The notes under the pieces are model-generated. The model was not told where the DNA came from. It made no database searches and saw only the letters and a program-made list of their open reading frames with translations. A DNA stretch of 64,000 bases, taken from assembly GCF_900112985.1 (NCBI RefSeq), contig NZ_FONS01000003.1, forward strand, positions 310,001-374,000, given 5' to 3'. This stretch comes from Pedobacter antarcticus. Its GTDB lineage: Bacteria > Bacteroidota > Bacteroidia > Sphingobacteriales > Sphingobacteriaceae. Of this stretch, positions 41,837 through 51,003 are shown piece by piece (position 1 is the stretch's first letter; each line of letters opens with the position of its first letter). A program made the translations under genes and the position numbers.

Positions 41837-44800
41837 ATGAACAAATTCATTAAAGCTATTATAGGTTTTTCGCTGAAAAACAAATACATCATTTTCTTTG
41901 GTACTTTTTTGTTGGTACTTGCGGGATATCTGAGCTTTAAACACACTACAATAGAAGCTTTCCCTGACGTAACCAATACCAATGTTACTATTATCACCCA
42001 ATGGCCGGGAAGAAGCGCCGAAGAGGTAGAGAAATTCGTTACGCGTCCTCTGGAAATAGCGATGAACCCAACTGAGCGGAGGACAAGTATCAGATCATCT
42101 TCTCTATTTGGGTTATCCATTGTCAAAATTACTTTTGATGACGATATAGACTATGCCTTTGCCAGGGTTCAGATTAACAATCATATTGCAGATGCAGATC
42201 TGCCAACTGGTGCCGATCCACAAGTACAGCCACCCTATGGGCCAACGGGTGAGATCTTCAGGTACACTTTAAAGAGTGACCAGAAATCAATCCGGGAGTT
42301 AAAAACATTACAGGACTGGGTGGTAGAACGAGAACTGCTTTCTGTTCCCGGCATTGCCGATGTCGTGAGCTTTGGCGGAGAGGTTAAAACTTACCAGATC
42401 ACGGTCGATCCTCAAAAATCCATTCAATATGGTGTAACTGCTACGGAACTGTTTGACGCAGTATCCAAAAGCAATATTAACGTTGGCGGAGATGTAATCA
42501 ATCAGGGCGGCCAGGCCTATGTCGTTCGTGGTATTGGGGTGTTGAATAACATTGATGAAATCAAAAATGTAATTGTCGACAACCTGAATGGGACACCTGT
42601 ATACGTCAAAAATATAGCAGAGGTAACAGAAAGCTCATTACCCAGACTGGGTCAGGTCGGCAGAGATCTGGACCCCGATGTTGTCGAAGGCATCGTTGTG
42701 ATGCGTAAAGGCGAAAACCCGAGTGAGGTTTTAACCAGACTGAAAGAGAAAATTGCTGACATCAATGAAAATATTCTGCCTGCAGATGTCAAAATCAATA
42801 CTTTCTATGACCGCGAGAATCTGGTAGACTTCGCCGTTCATACTGTCATGCATAATATGATGGAAGGAATCATCTTTGTAACAGTAATTGTATTCCTGTT
42901 CATGGCAGACTGGAGGACGACGCTCATTGTATCCATTATTATTCCGCTAGCCCTTTTATTCGCATTTATTTGCCTGAAGATGAAAGGAATGTCAGCAAAC
43001 TTACTTTCAATGGGGGCGATTGATTTTGGGATTATCATTGACGGGGCCGTTGTTATGGTCGAGGGAATATTTGTAGCCCTGGACCGTAAATCTCACCAGG
43101 TTGGTACAGATAAATTCAATAAACTGAGTAAGCTTGGGATTATCAAAAGAGCATCTCTGGAGAACGGAAAAGGAATTTTCTTTGCCAAACTGATTATTAT
43201 AACCGGCCTGCTTCCGATTTTCACTTTTGAAAAAGTGGAGGGAAAGATGTTCTCTCCACTGGCATGGACCTTAAGCTTTGCCTTATTAGGTGCATTAATA
43301 CTCACCTTTACCCTGGTTCCGGCATTGGCCAGCGTGCTGTTAAAAAAGAATGTCCGGGAAAAGGATAATATCTTCTTGCGCACAATTACCAGAGCGACCA
43401 TGAGCACATATAATTGGTGTTTTAAACGTAGAAAACCCGTATTTATCGCTGCCTTGATTATCCTGGTCCTGGGTATATTCAGTTTCAAATTTCTAGGCAC
43501 AGAATTTCTGCCCTCATTAGATGAAGGTTCTATTTATGTGAGAGCGAGCGGCCCTTTAAGCATCTCATTGGAAGAGACGACTAAGCTGTCAAATGACATC
43601 CGTAAAATATTACTTCATTTTGATGAAGTGAAGCAGGTCTTATCACAAACGGGCCGTCCTAATGATGGAACGGACGCAACAGGCTTTTATAACATGGAAT
43701 TCATGGTTGATATCTATCCGAAATCTGAATGGAAACGTAAAGAAACCAAGGAACAGCTGGTCGAAAGGATGCAGGAAAAACTCAAAGGTTTTCCTGGTAT
43801 AAGCCTCAACTTCTCCCAACCTATTTCCGATAATGTGGAAGAAGCAGTATCCGGGGTAAAAGGCTCTATTGTTGTAAAAATGTTTGGTGATGACTTTAAC
43901 TTCATTGAAAATCAGGAAGAGAAGATTGAGAGCATTCTGAAAACAGTTCAGGGTATTGAAGATCTTGGAATCTTAAGGAACCTGGGGCAACCAGAATTGC
44001 AGATCAACCTTGATCAGACTAAAATGGCACTGTATGGAGTTCGTACTGAAGATGCTAATGCTGTTATAGAAATGGCTGTAGGTGGTAAATCGGCAACTCA
44101 GATCTACGAAGGGGAAAAGAAATTTGACCTGCGGATCCGTTATCCTGATTCCTTCAGACAAAGTGAGGAATCAATTGGCAAACTCCGTATTCAGAGTCTG
44201 TCGGGAGCGAAAGTACCACTGAGTGAGATTTCCACTATCCACAAGGTTACGGGCCCGAGTATTATTTACAGGGACGGTCATAAACGTTACGGTGCTATTA
44301 AGTTCTCCATCCGTGGCCGGGATATGGGAAGTACCATTGCTGAAGCGCAGGCAAAAGTTAATGAAGCAATTAAAATGCCTAAAGGTTACCATCTGCAATG
44401 GGCCGGAGATTTCGAAAATCAGCAACGTGCAACAGCCAGATTATCTACAGCTGTACCTATCAGCCTGCTGCTAATTTTCTTTATCCTCTTTGTTCTGTTC
44501 GGCAATATCAAAGATTCCCTGCTCGTATTGAACAATGTACCTTTTGCGCTGGTAGGCGGGATTCTCGCGCTGCTCATCACAGGAGTGAATTTTAACATTT
44601 CTGCAGGGATCGGCTTCATTGCCTTATTTGGGATATGCGTGCAAAATGGCGTGATTTTGCTGACTAGGTTTAAAACTAATATCGCGGAGTTGAAATATCA
44701 TCCGACCTGGAGCTTCTCAGATGCGCTGCAGGATGGTATCGCAACCAGAATGCGTCCGGTTATTATGACCGCTTTAATGGCTGCAATCGGATTAATGCCC

Positions 44801-44986
44801 GCAGCATTATCTACCGGAATAGGTTCAGAAGCGTCTAAACCACTGGCAATAGTTGTTATCGGCGGGTTGATTACGAATACGCTTTTCAGCTTGTTCGTCT
44901 ATCCGATCGTATTTTACTGGTCATACCAGAAAAAAGCGAAGCACCTAACGGACACCAGAGATGAGTTCGGAGTTGCAATACATTAA
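41837..44986 (+). CDS. CusA/CzcA family heavy-metal RND efflux pump
   Basis: 1049 residues, the normal length. Twelve membrane helices and two large periplasmic loops are present. HME-family marks are the opening KHTTIEAFPDVTNTNVTIIT, RTSIRSSSLFGLS and the charged helix-4 motif AIDFGIIIDGAVVMVEG. It uses proton-motive force to expel metal cations from the periplasm or cytoplasm. Subfamily (Cu/Ag or Zn/Co/Cd) is not resolved by eye. Last gene of the operon, followed by a terminator at 45055-45080. Confidence 0.95.
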   Translation: MNKFIKAIIGFSLKNKYIIFFGTFLLVLAGYLSFKHTTIEAFPDVTNTNVTIITQWPGRSAEEVEKFVTRPLEIAMNPTERRTSIRSSSLFGLSIVKITFDDDIDYAFARVQINNHIADADLPTGADPQVQPPYGPTGEIFRYTLKSDQKSIRELKTLQDWVVERELLSVPGIADVVSFGGEVKTYQITVDPQKSIQYGVTATELFDAVSKSNINVGGDVINQGGQAYVVRGIGVLNNIDEIKNVIVDNLNGTPVYVKNIAEVTESSLPRLGQVGRDLDPDVVEGIVVMRKGENPSEVLTRLKEKIADINENILPADVKINTFYDRENLVDFAVHTVMHNMMEGIIFVTVIVFLFMADWRTTLIVSIIIPLALLFAFICLKMKGMSANLLSMGAIDFGIIIDGAVVMVEGIFVALDRKSHQVGTDKFNKLSKLGIIKRASLENGKGIFFAKLIIITGLLPIFTFEKVEGKMFSPLAWTLSFALLGALILTFTLVPALASVLLKKNVREKDNIFLRTITRATMSTYNWCFKRRKPVFIAALIILVLGIFSFKFLGTEFLPSLDEGSIYVRASGPLSISLEETTKLSNDIRKILLHFDEVKQVLSQTGRPNDGTDATGFYNMEFMVDIYPKSEWKRKETKEQLVERMQEKLKGFPGISLNFSQPISDNVEEAVSGVKGSIVVKMFGDDFNFIENQEEKIESILKTVQGIEDLGILRNLGQPELQINLDQTKMALYGVRTEDANAVIEMAVGGKSATQIYEGEKKFDLRIRYPDSFRQSEESIGKLRIQSLSGAKVPLSEISTIHKVTGPSIIYRDGHKRYGAIKFSIRGRDMGSTIAEAQAKVNEAIKMPKGYHLQWAGDFENQQRATARLSTAVPISLLLIFFILFVLFGNIKDSLLVLNNVPFALVGGILALLITGVNFNISAGIGFIALFGICVQNGVILLTRFKTNIAELKYHPTWSFSDALQDGIATRMRPVIMTALMAAIGLMPAALSTGIGSEASKPLAIVVIGGLITNTLFSLFVYPIVFYWSYQKKAKHLTDTRDEFGVAIH

Positions 44987-45054
44987 AAAAGATTTGGTTT
45001 GCGTTTGGATATGGGGATATAATGATTGGCAGATTATTGATATCCCAAACAGTA

Positions 45055-45080
45055 AAAGGGGTTCCCGTTGGAATCCCTTT
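45055..45080 (+). terminator. Terminator of the metal efflux operon
   Basis: An 11-bp stem with one G-T pair (AAAGGGGTTCC / GGAATCCCTTT) and a 4-nt loop, followed by CTGTATTT, lies 69 nt after the RND stop. Confidence 0.65.
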
Positions 45081-45210
45081 CTGTATTTAAAAAATTTCAT
45101 TTTTTGAATTGAAGGCTATCGATGTCCCCTATTTTTTCTGAAACAGAATTAACCTGTTTGCTGTTATTGGATTGTAACAGGTAAATCAACAGACCTTTAA
45201 ACTCGAGAAT

Positions 45211-45459
45211 ATGGCAGATTTAGAAACTAACAATCCCACCTTTGAGATTGCTGTTAAATTGCAGCAGAATGAAAAGCTGATCAAGGTTCAGCAGGATGAA
45301 ACCAGTGATGGAGTTCCCGTCTTCAAATGCTATTCTGACGGTAAAATGCTAACTGAAATCAGACAGGACCATGAAGGCACCTGGGATCAGTTGTGGGGTG
45401 AACTCGAACAGGAAGATATTAACCGGGTTGGTGAATCAATCTTAAACTATTTAGACTAA
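45211..45459 (+). CDS. Small acidic hypothetical protein, 82 aa
   Basis: Soluble and acidic, with strand-like pieces (FEIAVKLQQNEKLIKVQQDE, VPVFKCYSDGKMLTEI) and a helical C-terminus (INRVGESILNYLD). No family recognised. Its TAA overlaps the ATG of the next gene (TAATG), so the two are translated together. Confidence 0.75.
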   Translation: MADLETNNPTFEIAVKLQQNEKLIKVQQDETSDGVPVFKCYSDGKMLTEIRQDHEGTWDQLWGELEQEDINRVGESILNYLD

Positions 45460-46154
45460 TGGAAACACATCATCAGCTCAAATTACATTCAGGAAAATTC
45501 AGCATTGAAAAACAGCATCTGGTAAATATTGGCCTGACTGAACGCTTTGTCTCTGTGCTTGCAGGCGGTGTACTCATTGGCAGCGCACTTTCCCGGCCAT
45601 TTAAATCACGTTTTTTATACGGCGCTTATCTCGCTTACAGGGGAGTTACCGGACATTGCCTGGTTTATGAACAATTAGGAATTGATTCAAAAAGGCCTCA
45701 TGCAGTTAATATTCGGGGGGAATTTATTATTGACAGGGAGGCTTCAGATTTATACAATTACTGGAGAAATCTAAATAATCTGCCCGGAAGCCTTAAACAT
45801 CTCCTGGATGTACAGCAGCTGGATGAAACCACCTCTGCCTGGAAGTCAAAAGTATTGGGCCATGTATTCCCGGTAAGATGGGCCGCTGAGATTGTTAAGG
45901 ATGAGCCTGGCCGGCTTATTGGCTGGCGGGCGACAAACGACCCGGTCTGGAAGCATGTTGGCCGTGTTGAATTTGAACCGGTTGCCGAGACAGGACAAAC
46001 CAAACTGAAAATTGTGTTATCTTATCATCCCCCGGCTGGAGGCTTAGGCCTTGGCGTGGCCAGGCTGATCAACCCTTACTTTGAAGGATTGCTCAGCAAG
46101 GAAATTATAAATTTCAAACATCATATCGAAAGCCAGCAGAATATCGGGGCTTAA
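45459..46154 (+). CDS. DUF2892-SRPBCC fusion protein
   Basis: 231 residues. The N-terminal ~70 residues form a YgaP/DUF2892-like hydrophobic segment (NIGLTERFVSVLAGGVLIGS, FLYGAYLAYRGVTGHCLVYE). The C-terminal ~145 residues form an SRPBCC/cyclase-like domain (REASDLYNYWRNLNNLPGSL, EIVKDEPGRLIGWRATND, LKIVLSYHPPAGGLGLGVAR). SRPBCC domains bind lipids or other hydrophobic ligands. The membrane tether suggests action at the inner membrane. Same operon as the 82-residue protein. Confidence 0.85.
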   Translation: METHHQLKLHSGKFSIEKQHLVNIGLTERFVSVLAGGVLIGSALSRPFKSRFLYGAYLAYRGVTGHCLVYEQLGIDSKRPHAVNIRGEFIIDREASDLYNYWRNLNNLPGSLKHLLDVQQLDETTSAWKSKVLGHVFPVRWAAEIVKDEPGRLIGWRATNDPVWKHVGRVEFEPVAETGQTKLKIVLSYHPPAGGLGLGVARLINPYFEGLLSKEIINFKHHIESQQNIGA

Positions 46155-46639
46155 AGCATTGAACTACCTACTCCGACAGCGAGTACCATTAGGATCATCA
46201 TGATGTAAAATCCAATGACAACCATTGTGATGATTCCACAAAATTTAAAAAAGGACTTCAATTTCCCCATGGCAACACCCAGACTAGGCTGATCGGCGTA
46301 AAGCACAGCTGTATTTGCTGCTTTAGAAAACTTAAACAGCATTAGACTTGGATAGAACTGAATAAGAGCGATAAGCAGATAAAAAATAGTGAAACCGGCA
46401 GCCCCCATTTTCAACAGCGGGTTTGCCGGGCTAACTGCTGAAAGCGTAGATATAATTGCACCTGCGGAAAATGCAGACATGGCTACCATAGCTGAGAAAA
46501 CAAAACCGACAATCGAAAGAAACCTTGCCCATTTGGCCATATCATACAGGTAACTTCTGACATCTTCAGTAACCCATATCGCATTCACTTCCTCTTCTTC
46601 TTCCTGGTGTTGAGGTTTTATTTCTTCAAAGTTGTCCAT
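46151..46639 (-). CDS. DUF5362-like membrane protein
   Basis: 162 residues. An acidic N-terminus (EEIKPQHQEEEEEVNAIWVT) is followed by four hydrophobic segments (FLSIVGFVFSAMVAMSAF, AGFTIFYLLIALIQFYP, FCGIITMVVIGFYIMMIL). The layout matches the DUF5362 family of Bacteroidota. Function unknown. It is convergent with the SRPBCC gene and overlaps it by 4 nt. Confidence 0.75.
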   Translation of the reverse strand: MDNFEEIKPQHQEEEEEVNAIWVTEDVRSYLYDMAKWARFLSIVGFVFSAMVAMSAFSAGAIISTLSAVSPANPLLKMGAAGFTIFYLLIALIQFYPSLMLFKFSKAANTAVLYADQPSLGVAMGKLKSFFKFCGIITMVVIGFYIMMILMVLAVGVGSSML

Positions 46640-46729
46640 AATATTATACTATTGGTAGTTTATTGGATAAACATAAAGAATATTTGAAAGCCCCGCAAGT
46701 TTATTAACAGCAGGATTTAAAAAAATTGA

Positions 46730-46737
46730 TACCTTTG
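46730..46737 (+). promoter_or_regulatory. -7 element of ychF
   Basis: TACCTTTG is an exact TAnnTTTG, 26 nt before the ATG at 46763. Confidence 0.6.
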
Positions 46738-46762
46738 CGCCAAATCTAGAAAATTAAAATTC

Positions 46763-47857
46763 ATGGCATTACAATGTGGTATAGTGGGTTTACCAAATGT
46801 TGGAAAATCTACCTTATTTAACTGTTTATCAAACGCGAAAGCGCAAGCAGCTAACTTTCCTTTCTGTACTATTGAACCTAATATTGGTGTAATTACTGTT
46901 CCTGATGAACGTCTGACCAAGCTCGCTGAGCTGGTTAAACCTAATCGCATTGTGCCAAATACTATCGAAATTGTAGATATCGCAGGTCTGGTTAAAGGAG
47001 CTTCCAAAGGTGAAGGATTAGGAAATCAATTCCTGGGAAACATCCGTGCAACTAACGCAATTATCCATGTGCTTCGCTGTTTCGATGACGGAAACGTAAT
47101 TCACGTTGATGGTTCTGTTGACCCTATCCGCGATAAGGAAATTATTGACACTGAATTACAGCTGAAAGACCTGGATACAGTGGAGAAAAGAATTCAAAAA
47201 GTGGAAAAATTAGCTAAGACCGATAAGGATGCTAAAAAGACTTTTGAAATTCTAAGTGTTATTAAACCTCATCTGGAAAGCGGAAAATCTGTACGTTCTG
47301 CAGCACTGGAGGCAGAAGACTTTGCTTTTATCCAGGACCTGGGCTTGCTTACACAGAAACCAGTAATGTACGTATGTAATGTCGACGAAAACTCAGTCTT
47401 AACAGGTAACGCTTATGTTGACCGTGTGAAGGAAAGTGTAAAAGATGAAAACGCAGAAGTATTGGTTATTTCTGCTAAGATTGAATCTGAAATTGCAGAA
47501 CTGGAAAGTTATGAAGAACGTCAGGAATTCCTGGGCGATCTTGGTCTTACAGAGTCAGGCGTAAATAAACTGATTGTTGCAGCTTACCGCCTGCTTGATC
47601 TATATACCTATTTTACCGCTGGTGTGCAGGAAGTTCGCGCATGGACAATTACCAAAGGATTTACTGCACCTCAGGCAGCAGGTGTAATCCATACAGATTT
47701 TGAAAAAGGATTTATCCGTGCAGAAGTTATTAAATATACCGACTTCGTAACCTTAGGTTCAGAAAATGCTTGTAAAGAAGCTGGTAAACTCGGCGTAGAG
47801 GGTAAAACATATGTCGTGGAAGATGGTGACATCATGCATTTCCGTTTTAACGTATAA
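46763..47857 (+). CDS. ychF: Redox-regulated ribosome-binding ATPase YchF
   Basis: 364 residues, full length. Obg-like P-loop GLPNVGKSTLFN, DIAGLVKGASKGEGLGNQFL switch region, coiled-coil insertion (about 135-200) and C-terminal TGS domain (VRAWTITKGFTAPQAAGVIH, AEVIKYTDF). YchF prefers ATP over GTP (NVDE replaces NKxD at position ~206) and binds ribosomes. It is transcribed from its own promoter with a strong terminator downstream. Confidence 0.97.
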   Translation: MALQCGIVGLPNVGKSTLFNCLSNAKAQAANFPFCTIEPNIGVITVPDERLTKLAELVKPNRIVPNTIEIVDIAGLVKGASKGEGLGNQFLGNIRATNAIIHVLRCFDDGNVIHVDGSVDPIRDKEIIDTELQLKDLDTVEKRIQKVEKLAKTDKDAKKTFEILSVIKPHLESGKSVRSAALEAEDFAFIQDLGLLTQKPVMYVCNVDENSVLTGNAYVDRVKESVKDENAEVLVISAKIESEIAELESYEERQEFLGDLGLTESGVNKLIVAAYRLLDLYTYFTAGVQEVRAWTITKGFTAPQAAGVIHTDFEKGFIRAEVIKYTDFVTLGSENACKEAGKLGVEGKTYVVEDGDIMHFRFNV

Positions 47858-47890
47858 CACACCTCGTCAGTACCAGAAAGGTACACATGA

Positions 47891-47938
47891 GGATATAAAA
47901 AAAGAGGATACCATGTGGTATCCTCTTTTTTTATATCC
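47891..47938. terminator. Bidirectional terminator, 23-bp perfect stem
   Basis: 47891-47913 and 47916-47938 are perfect complements, with poly-A and poly-T runs inside the stem ends. It lies between the convergent ychF and mgtE genes and would end both transcripts. Confidence 0.9.
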
Positions 47939-47961
47939 ATAATTATAATTTTGATGAATTA

Positions 47962-49335
47962 TCAGAGCAGTACACCACTCAGGAACATCACAGCTACTGA
48001 GAAATAAATGATTAGTCCGGTAACATCTACAAGCGTTGCTACAAACGGTGCCGAAGAGGTTGCAGGATCGGCCCCTAATTTTTTCAACAATAAAGGAAGC
48101 ATAGAACCAGCTAGCGAGCCCCAAAGAACAACTCCGACCAAAGCCACACCGACCGTCATACCGATTAGTGCCCAATGTTCGCCGTACATATCTGTAAACA
48201 TGGTCCATACGAAAATACGCAGAAAACCAATTGCGCCTAGTACAATACCCAACATTAATCCGGATATGATTTCCCTGCGCATGACGCGCCACCAGTCTCC
48301 TATTGTTATCTCACCCAGAGCCATTGCCTGAATGATCAATGTAGAGGCCTGTGAACCACTATTACCACCGCTGGATATGATCAATGGCACGAACATCGCC
48401 AAAACCACAGCCTTCGCTATATCGGCTTCAAAATGCGCCATTGCAGTAGCAGTAAGCATCTCACCAAGAAACAAAACAACCAGCCACCCAATTCTTTTAC
48501 GAAAAAGCCCAAAAATAGGCATATCCAGATATGGTTCATCAAGGGCTTCTGTTCCCCCGATTTTGTGCATATCTTCTGTATATTCTTCATTGGCAATCCA
48601 CAGGATATCATCTACAGTAACAATCCCCAGCAAAACGTTGTGATCATCTGTTACCGGTAGAGCCACACGATTATTCATCCTGAATACGTTAATCGCTTCT
48701 TCCTGCGGATCATTTGCATTCAGCGCGATCAAACGATTATCTGTTAACTCACCGACAGGTACATTAGGATCGGCGAGTAAAATTTCACGGATCCGGATAT
48801 CATCGATCAGCGTACCATCATTATCAATTACATACACGACATCAATGGTTTCCGAATCTTTACCATATCTTCTGATATGTTCCAGTACAGTTTTAACGGT
48901 CCAGTCCTTTTTAACGGCTATATAATCCGGCGTCATCAGACGACCGACACTATCTTCTTTATAGCCTAATAAGGAAAGGGCCTCTACCCTATCTTTAGCG
49001 GGTAATAGAATAATCAGCTTTTTAACAGCATCTCCTTTCAACTCAGAAAACAAGGAGGTCCTGTCATCCGGTGGCATGAGATTAATCAGCTGTGCTAGCT
49101 TTTCACCAGGAAGTTTTTTAATAATCTTTTCCTGAGTAGGAAAATCAAGGATACGGAATACATTGACCGCCCTTTTTATAGATAAGGTATTGATAAAATG
49201 GACTGCGTAGTGTGGAAGCTCATCTATGAGATGTTCGACATCTGAAATATTGAGCGTATCTAAATATTCCCCCAATTTCCCCTCTTCATTAAGCTCAATT
49301 AGTCTGGTGACTTCTTCAACTACTTGTTCTTCCAT
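47962..49335 (-). CDS. mgtE: Magnesium transporter MgtE
   Basis: 457 residues. The MgtE N domain (about 15-135, ELPHYAVHFINTLSIKRAVN) is followed by two CBS domains (about 140-265) that sense cytoplasmic Mg2+, and five membrane helices forming the channel, with SSGGNSGSQASTLIIQAMA and GSLAGSMLPLLLKKLGADPA carrying the pore signature. Length is normal. A CACTTTTG sequence on the minus strand at 49379-49386 may be its -7 element. Confidence 0.95.
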   Translation of the reverse strand: MEEQVVEEVTRLIELNEEGKLGEYLDTLNISDVEHLIDELPHYAVHFINTLSIKRAVNVFRILDFPTQEKIIKKLPGEKLAQLINLMPPDDRTSLFSELKGDAVKKLIILLPAKDRVEALSLLGYKEDSVGRLMTPDYIAVKKDWTVKTVLEHIRRYGKDSETIDVVYVIDNDGTLIDDIRIREILLADPNVPVGELTDNRLIALNANDPQEEAINVFRMNNRVALPVTDDHNVLLGIVTVDDILWIANEEYTEDMHKIGGTEALDEPYLDMPIFGLFRKRIGWLVVLFLGEMLTATAMAHFEADIAKAVVLAMFVPLIISSGGNSGSQASTLIIQAMALGEITIGDWWRVMRREIISGLMLGIVLGAIGFLRIFVWTMFTDMYGEHWALIGMTVGVALVGVVLWGSLAGSMLPLLLKKLGADPATSSAPFVATLVDVTGLIIYFSVAVMFLSGVLL

Positions 49336-49585
49336 ATACAGCCCTCAATTTTACATGTTTATAATTCTAACCTGATTGCAAAAGTGATGTTTTATTTTTA
49401 AAAACCGCAGCGGAGCTCACAAAAAATTGTATTTCTGAGAGGAAATATTTTTTAAACTTTTACAACTAAAAAAACGACACTTGAGTCACTGACAATCAAA
49501 AACTTACATATCCGTAAAATTTACCCCGAATTCAAACAGCAGCAAACTCGAAGAATGATTCCGGCCCAATTGAACGGCTAAACCT

Positions 49586-50122
49586 TTAAAGACTGCCGAC
49601 TTCCAGGTTTCCTGACTCTGCCTGCTGCTTTTTCCATTTCCTTAATCTGCCTCTTGCATTTTTATAAGGCGAGGAACTATTGAACTGAATCATTCTCCCC
49701 ATGGTCCATTTACCATACCAGCCCTCTCCGTATAATTCCTGATCTGTATGGCGCGAAATTAAAGTCTCTAAAAGAGAGACAGTACTTGCTAATCTTTGGA
49801 TTAGCTGCGGATAATCCAGGTCTTCGTAATCTTTATAAAATTTACCGGCAAGCCGGCCCAGCTCATTCCACTTATATCCTGTTTCAGGAAAATCTACAAC
49901 TTGCCCCTTCTGCCGCATACTGTGCCATTTCAGTACAAGCTCTCCCCATCCGATCAGATAAGCAATCAGGTTATTAATTGATATTAAAGTACCCTTAGCG
50001 TGTCCATCCATAGATTTTTCCAGCATTTTACCTGGAGGAACTGTGCTCAACTCTTTCTGTAGCAACGTGAAGCTCTGATGAATTTCAGCTAATAAAGCTG
50101 CCTTTGTAGTAGGAACTGCCAT
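49586..50122 (-). CDS. ClbS/DfsB family four-helix-bundle protein
   Basis: 178 residues. It opens TTKAALLAEIHQSFTLLQKE, with the GHAKGTLISINNLIAYLIGW core and YGKWTMGRMIQFNSSSPYKN at the end, typical of the ClbS/DfsB (DinB-like) family. ClbS itself is a colibactin-resistance cyclopropane hydrolase, but most relatives have no known role. Downstream of mgtE start by 250 bp that hold no other recognisable feature. Confidence 0.85.
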   Translation of the reverse strand: MAVPTTKAALLAEIHQSFTLLQKELSTVPPGKMLEKSMDGHAKGTLISINNLIAYLIGWGELVLKWHSMRQKGQVVDFPETGYKWNELGRLAGKFYKDYEDLDYPQLIQRLASTVSLLETLISRHTDQELYGEGWYGKWTMGRMIQFNSSSPYKNARGRLRKWKKQQAESGNLEVGSL

Positions 50123-50304
50123 ATAAGTATTATTTAAATCTTAAATTAGTAAAAATAACTAATGAGGCAAATACAGATTTAAACGGTTCATCTATGTAGA
50201 GTTATCATTTGATTCAACAGGATCCCGAAAGTCATTTAAGGGTTAAAGTAAATGATATTGAATATATCCTTGACAGGATTTTATATTTTTCCGAAAATAA
50301 AAAA

Positions 50305-51003
50305 ATGAAGATCTTACTTATCGAAGATACGCATGACCTGATCTCAGTGATTGTACGTGGATTAAATGATGCAAATATAGAAGTAAGTGTGGCTGTCGAT
50401 GGTCAGACTGGATTGGAAATGGCACTCAATCATGAATTTGATTTGATTATATTAGATATTATGCTTCCTGGATTAAATGGTATTCAAATTTGCCGGGAGG
50501 TTAGAAAAGTAAAAGAAAACGTCCCCATTCTAATGCTGACTGCCCTGGCGAGTACAGAAAATATTGTTACCGGACTTGATAGCGGCGCCGATGACTACAT
50601 GGTTAAACCTTTTAAATTTGCGGAGCTGGAAGCACGTATCAGAACTCTGGTGCGCAGAGGCAACAGGGATTTAATCAAGTCTGATATGATATCCATATCG
50701 GATCTGGAGATTAATACGTCTTCCAAAACTGCATTTAGAAATAAAAATGCAGTCAGCCTGACTTCTACGGAATACAGGCTACTTGAATATCTGGTCAAGA
50801 ACCAAAATAAAGTGCTGTCCAGAATACAAATTTTGGAAAATGTATGGGATATTGATTTTAATATGGGTACCAATGTGGTCGATGTATATATTAACTATCT
50901 GCGCAAAAAAATTGACACCAATTACCCGGACAAATTAATTCATACAGTATTTGGAATGGGCTACATTATGAAAACAGAAAATTTAAATGCGAATTCAGTC
51001 TAA
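50305..51003 (+). CDS. OmpR-family response regulator (paralogue of the metal-efflux regulator)
   Basis: 232 residues from the ATG at 50305 (MKILLIEDTHDL); an upstream in-frame start at 50209 would add 32 residues not seen in the family. Receiver Asp51 (LIILDIMLPGLNG), DDYMVKPF lysine, and an OmpR winged helix (LTSTEYRLLEYLVKNQNKVL, TNVVDVYINYLRKKID). The close match of its recognition region to the regulator at 37298 suggests similar DNA sites. It overlaps its kinase gene by 17 nt. Confidence 0.93.
   Translation: MKILLIEDTHDLISVIVRGLNDANIEVSVAVDGQTGLEMALNHEFDLIILDIMLPGLNGIQICREVRKVKENVPILMLTALASTENIVTGLDSGADDYMVKPFKFAELEARIRTLVRRGNRDLIKSDMISISDLEINTSSKTAFRNKNAVSLTSTEYRLLEYLVKNQNKVLSRIQILENVWDIDFNMGTNVVDVYINYLRKKIDTNYPDKLIHTVFGMGYIMKTENLNANSV

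Noticed and set aside
41216-42001. 261-codon frame opposite the adaptor and RND pump genes
   Set aside because: It spans the junction of two solid genes in antisense and its translation has no domain features.
43093-43500. 135-codon frame opposite the RND pump gene
   Set aside because: It lies fully inside a well-conserved gene on the other strand and has no promoter or recognisable product.
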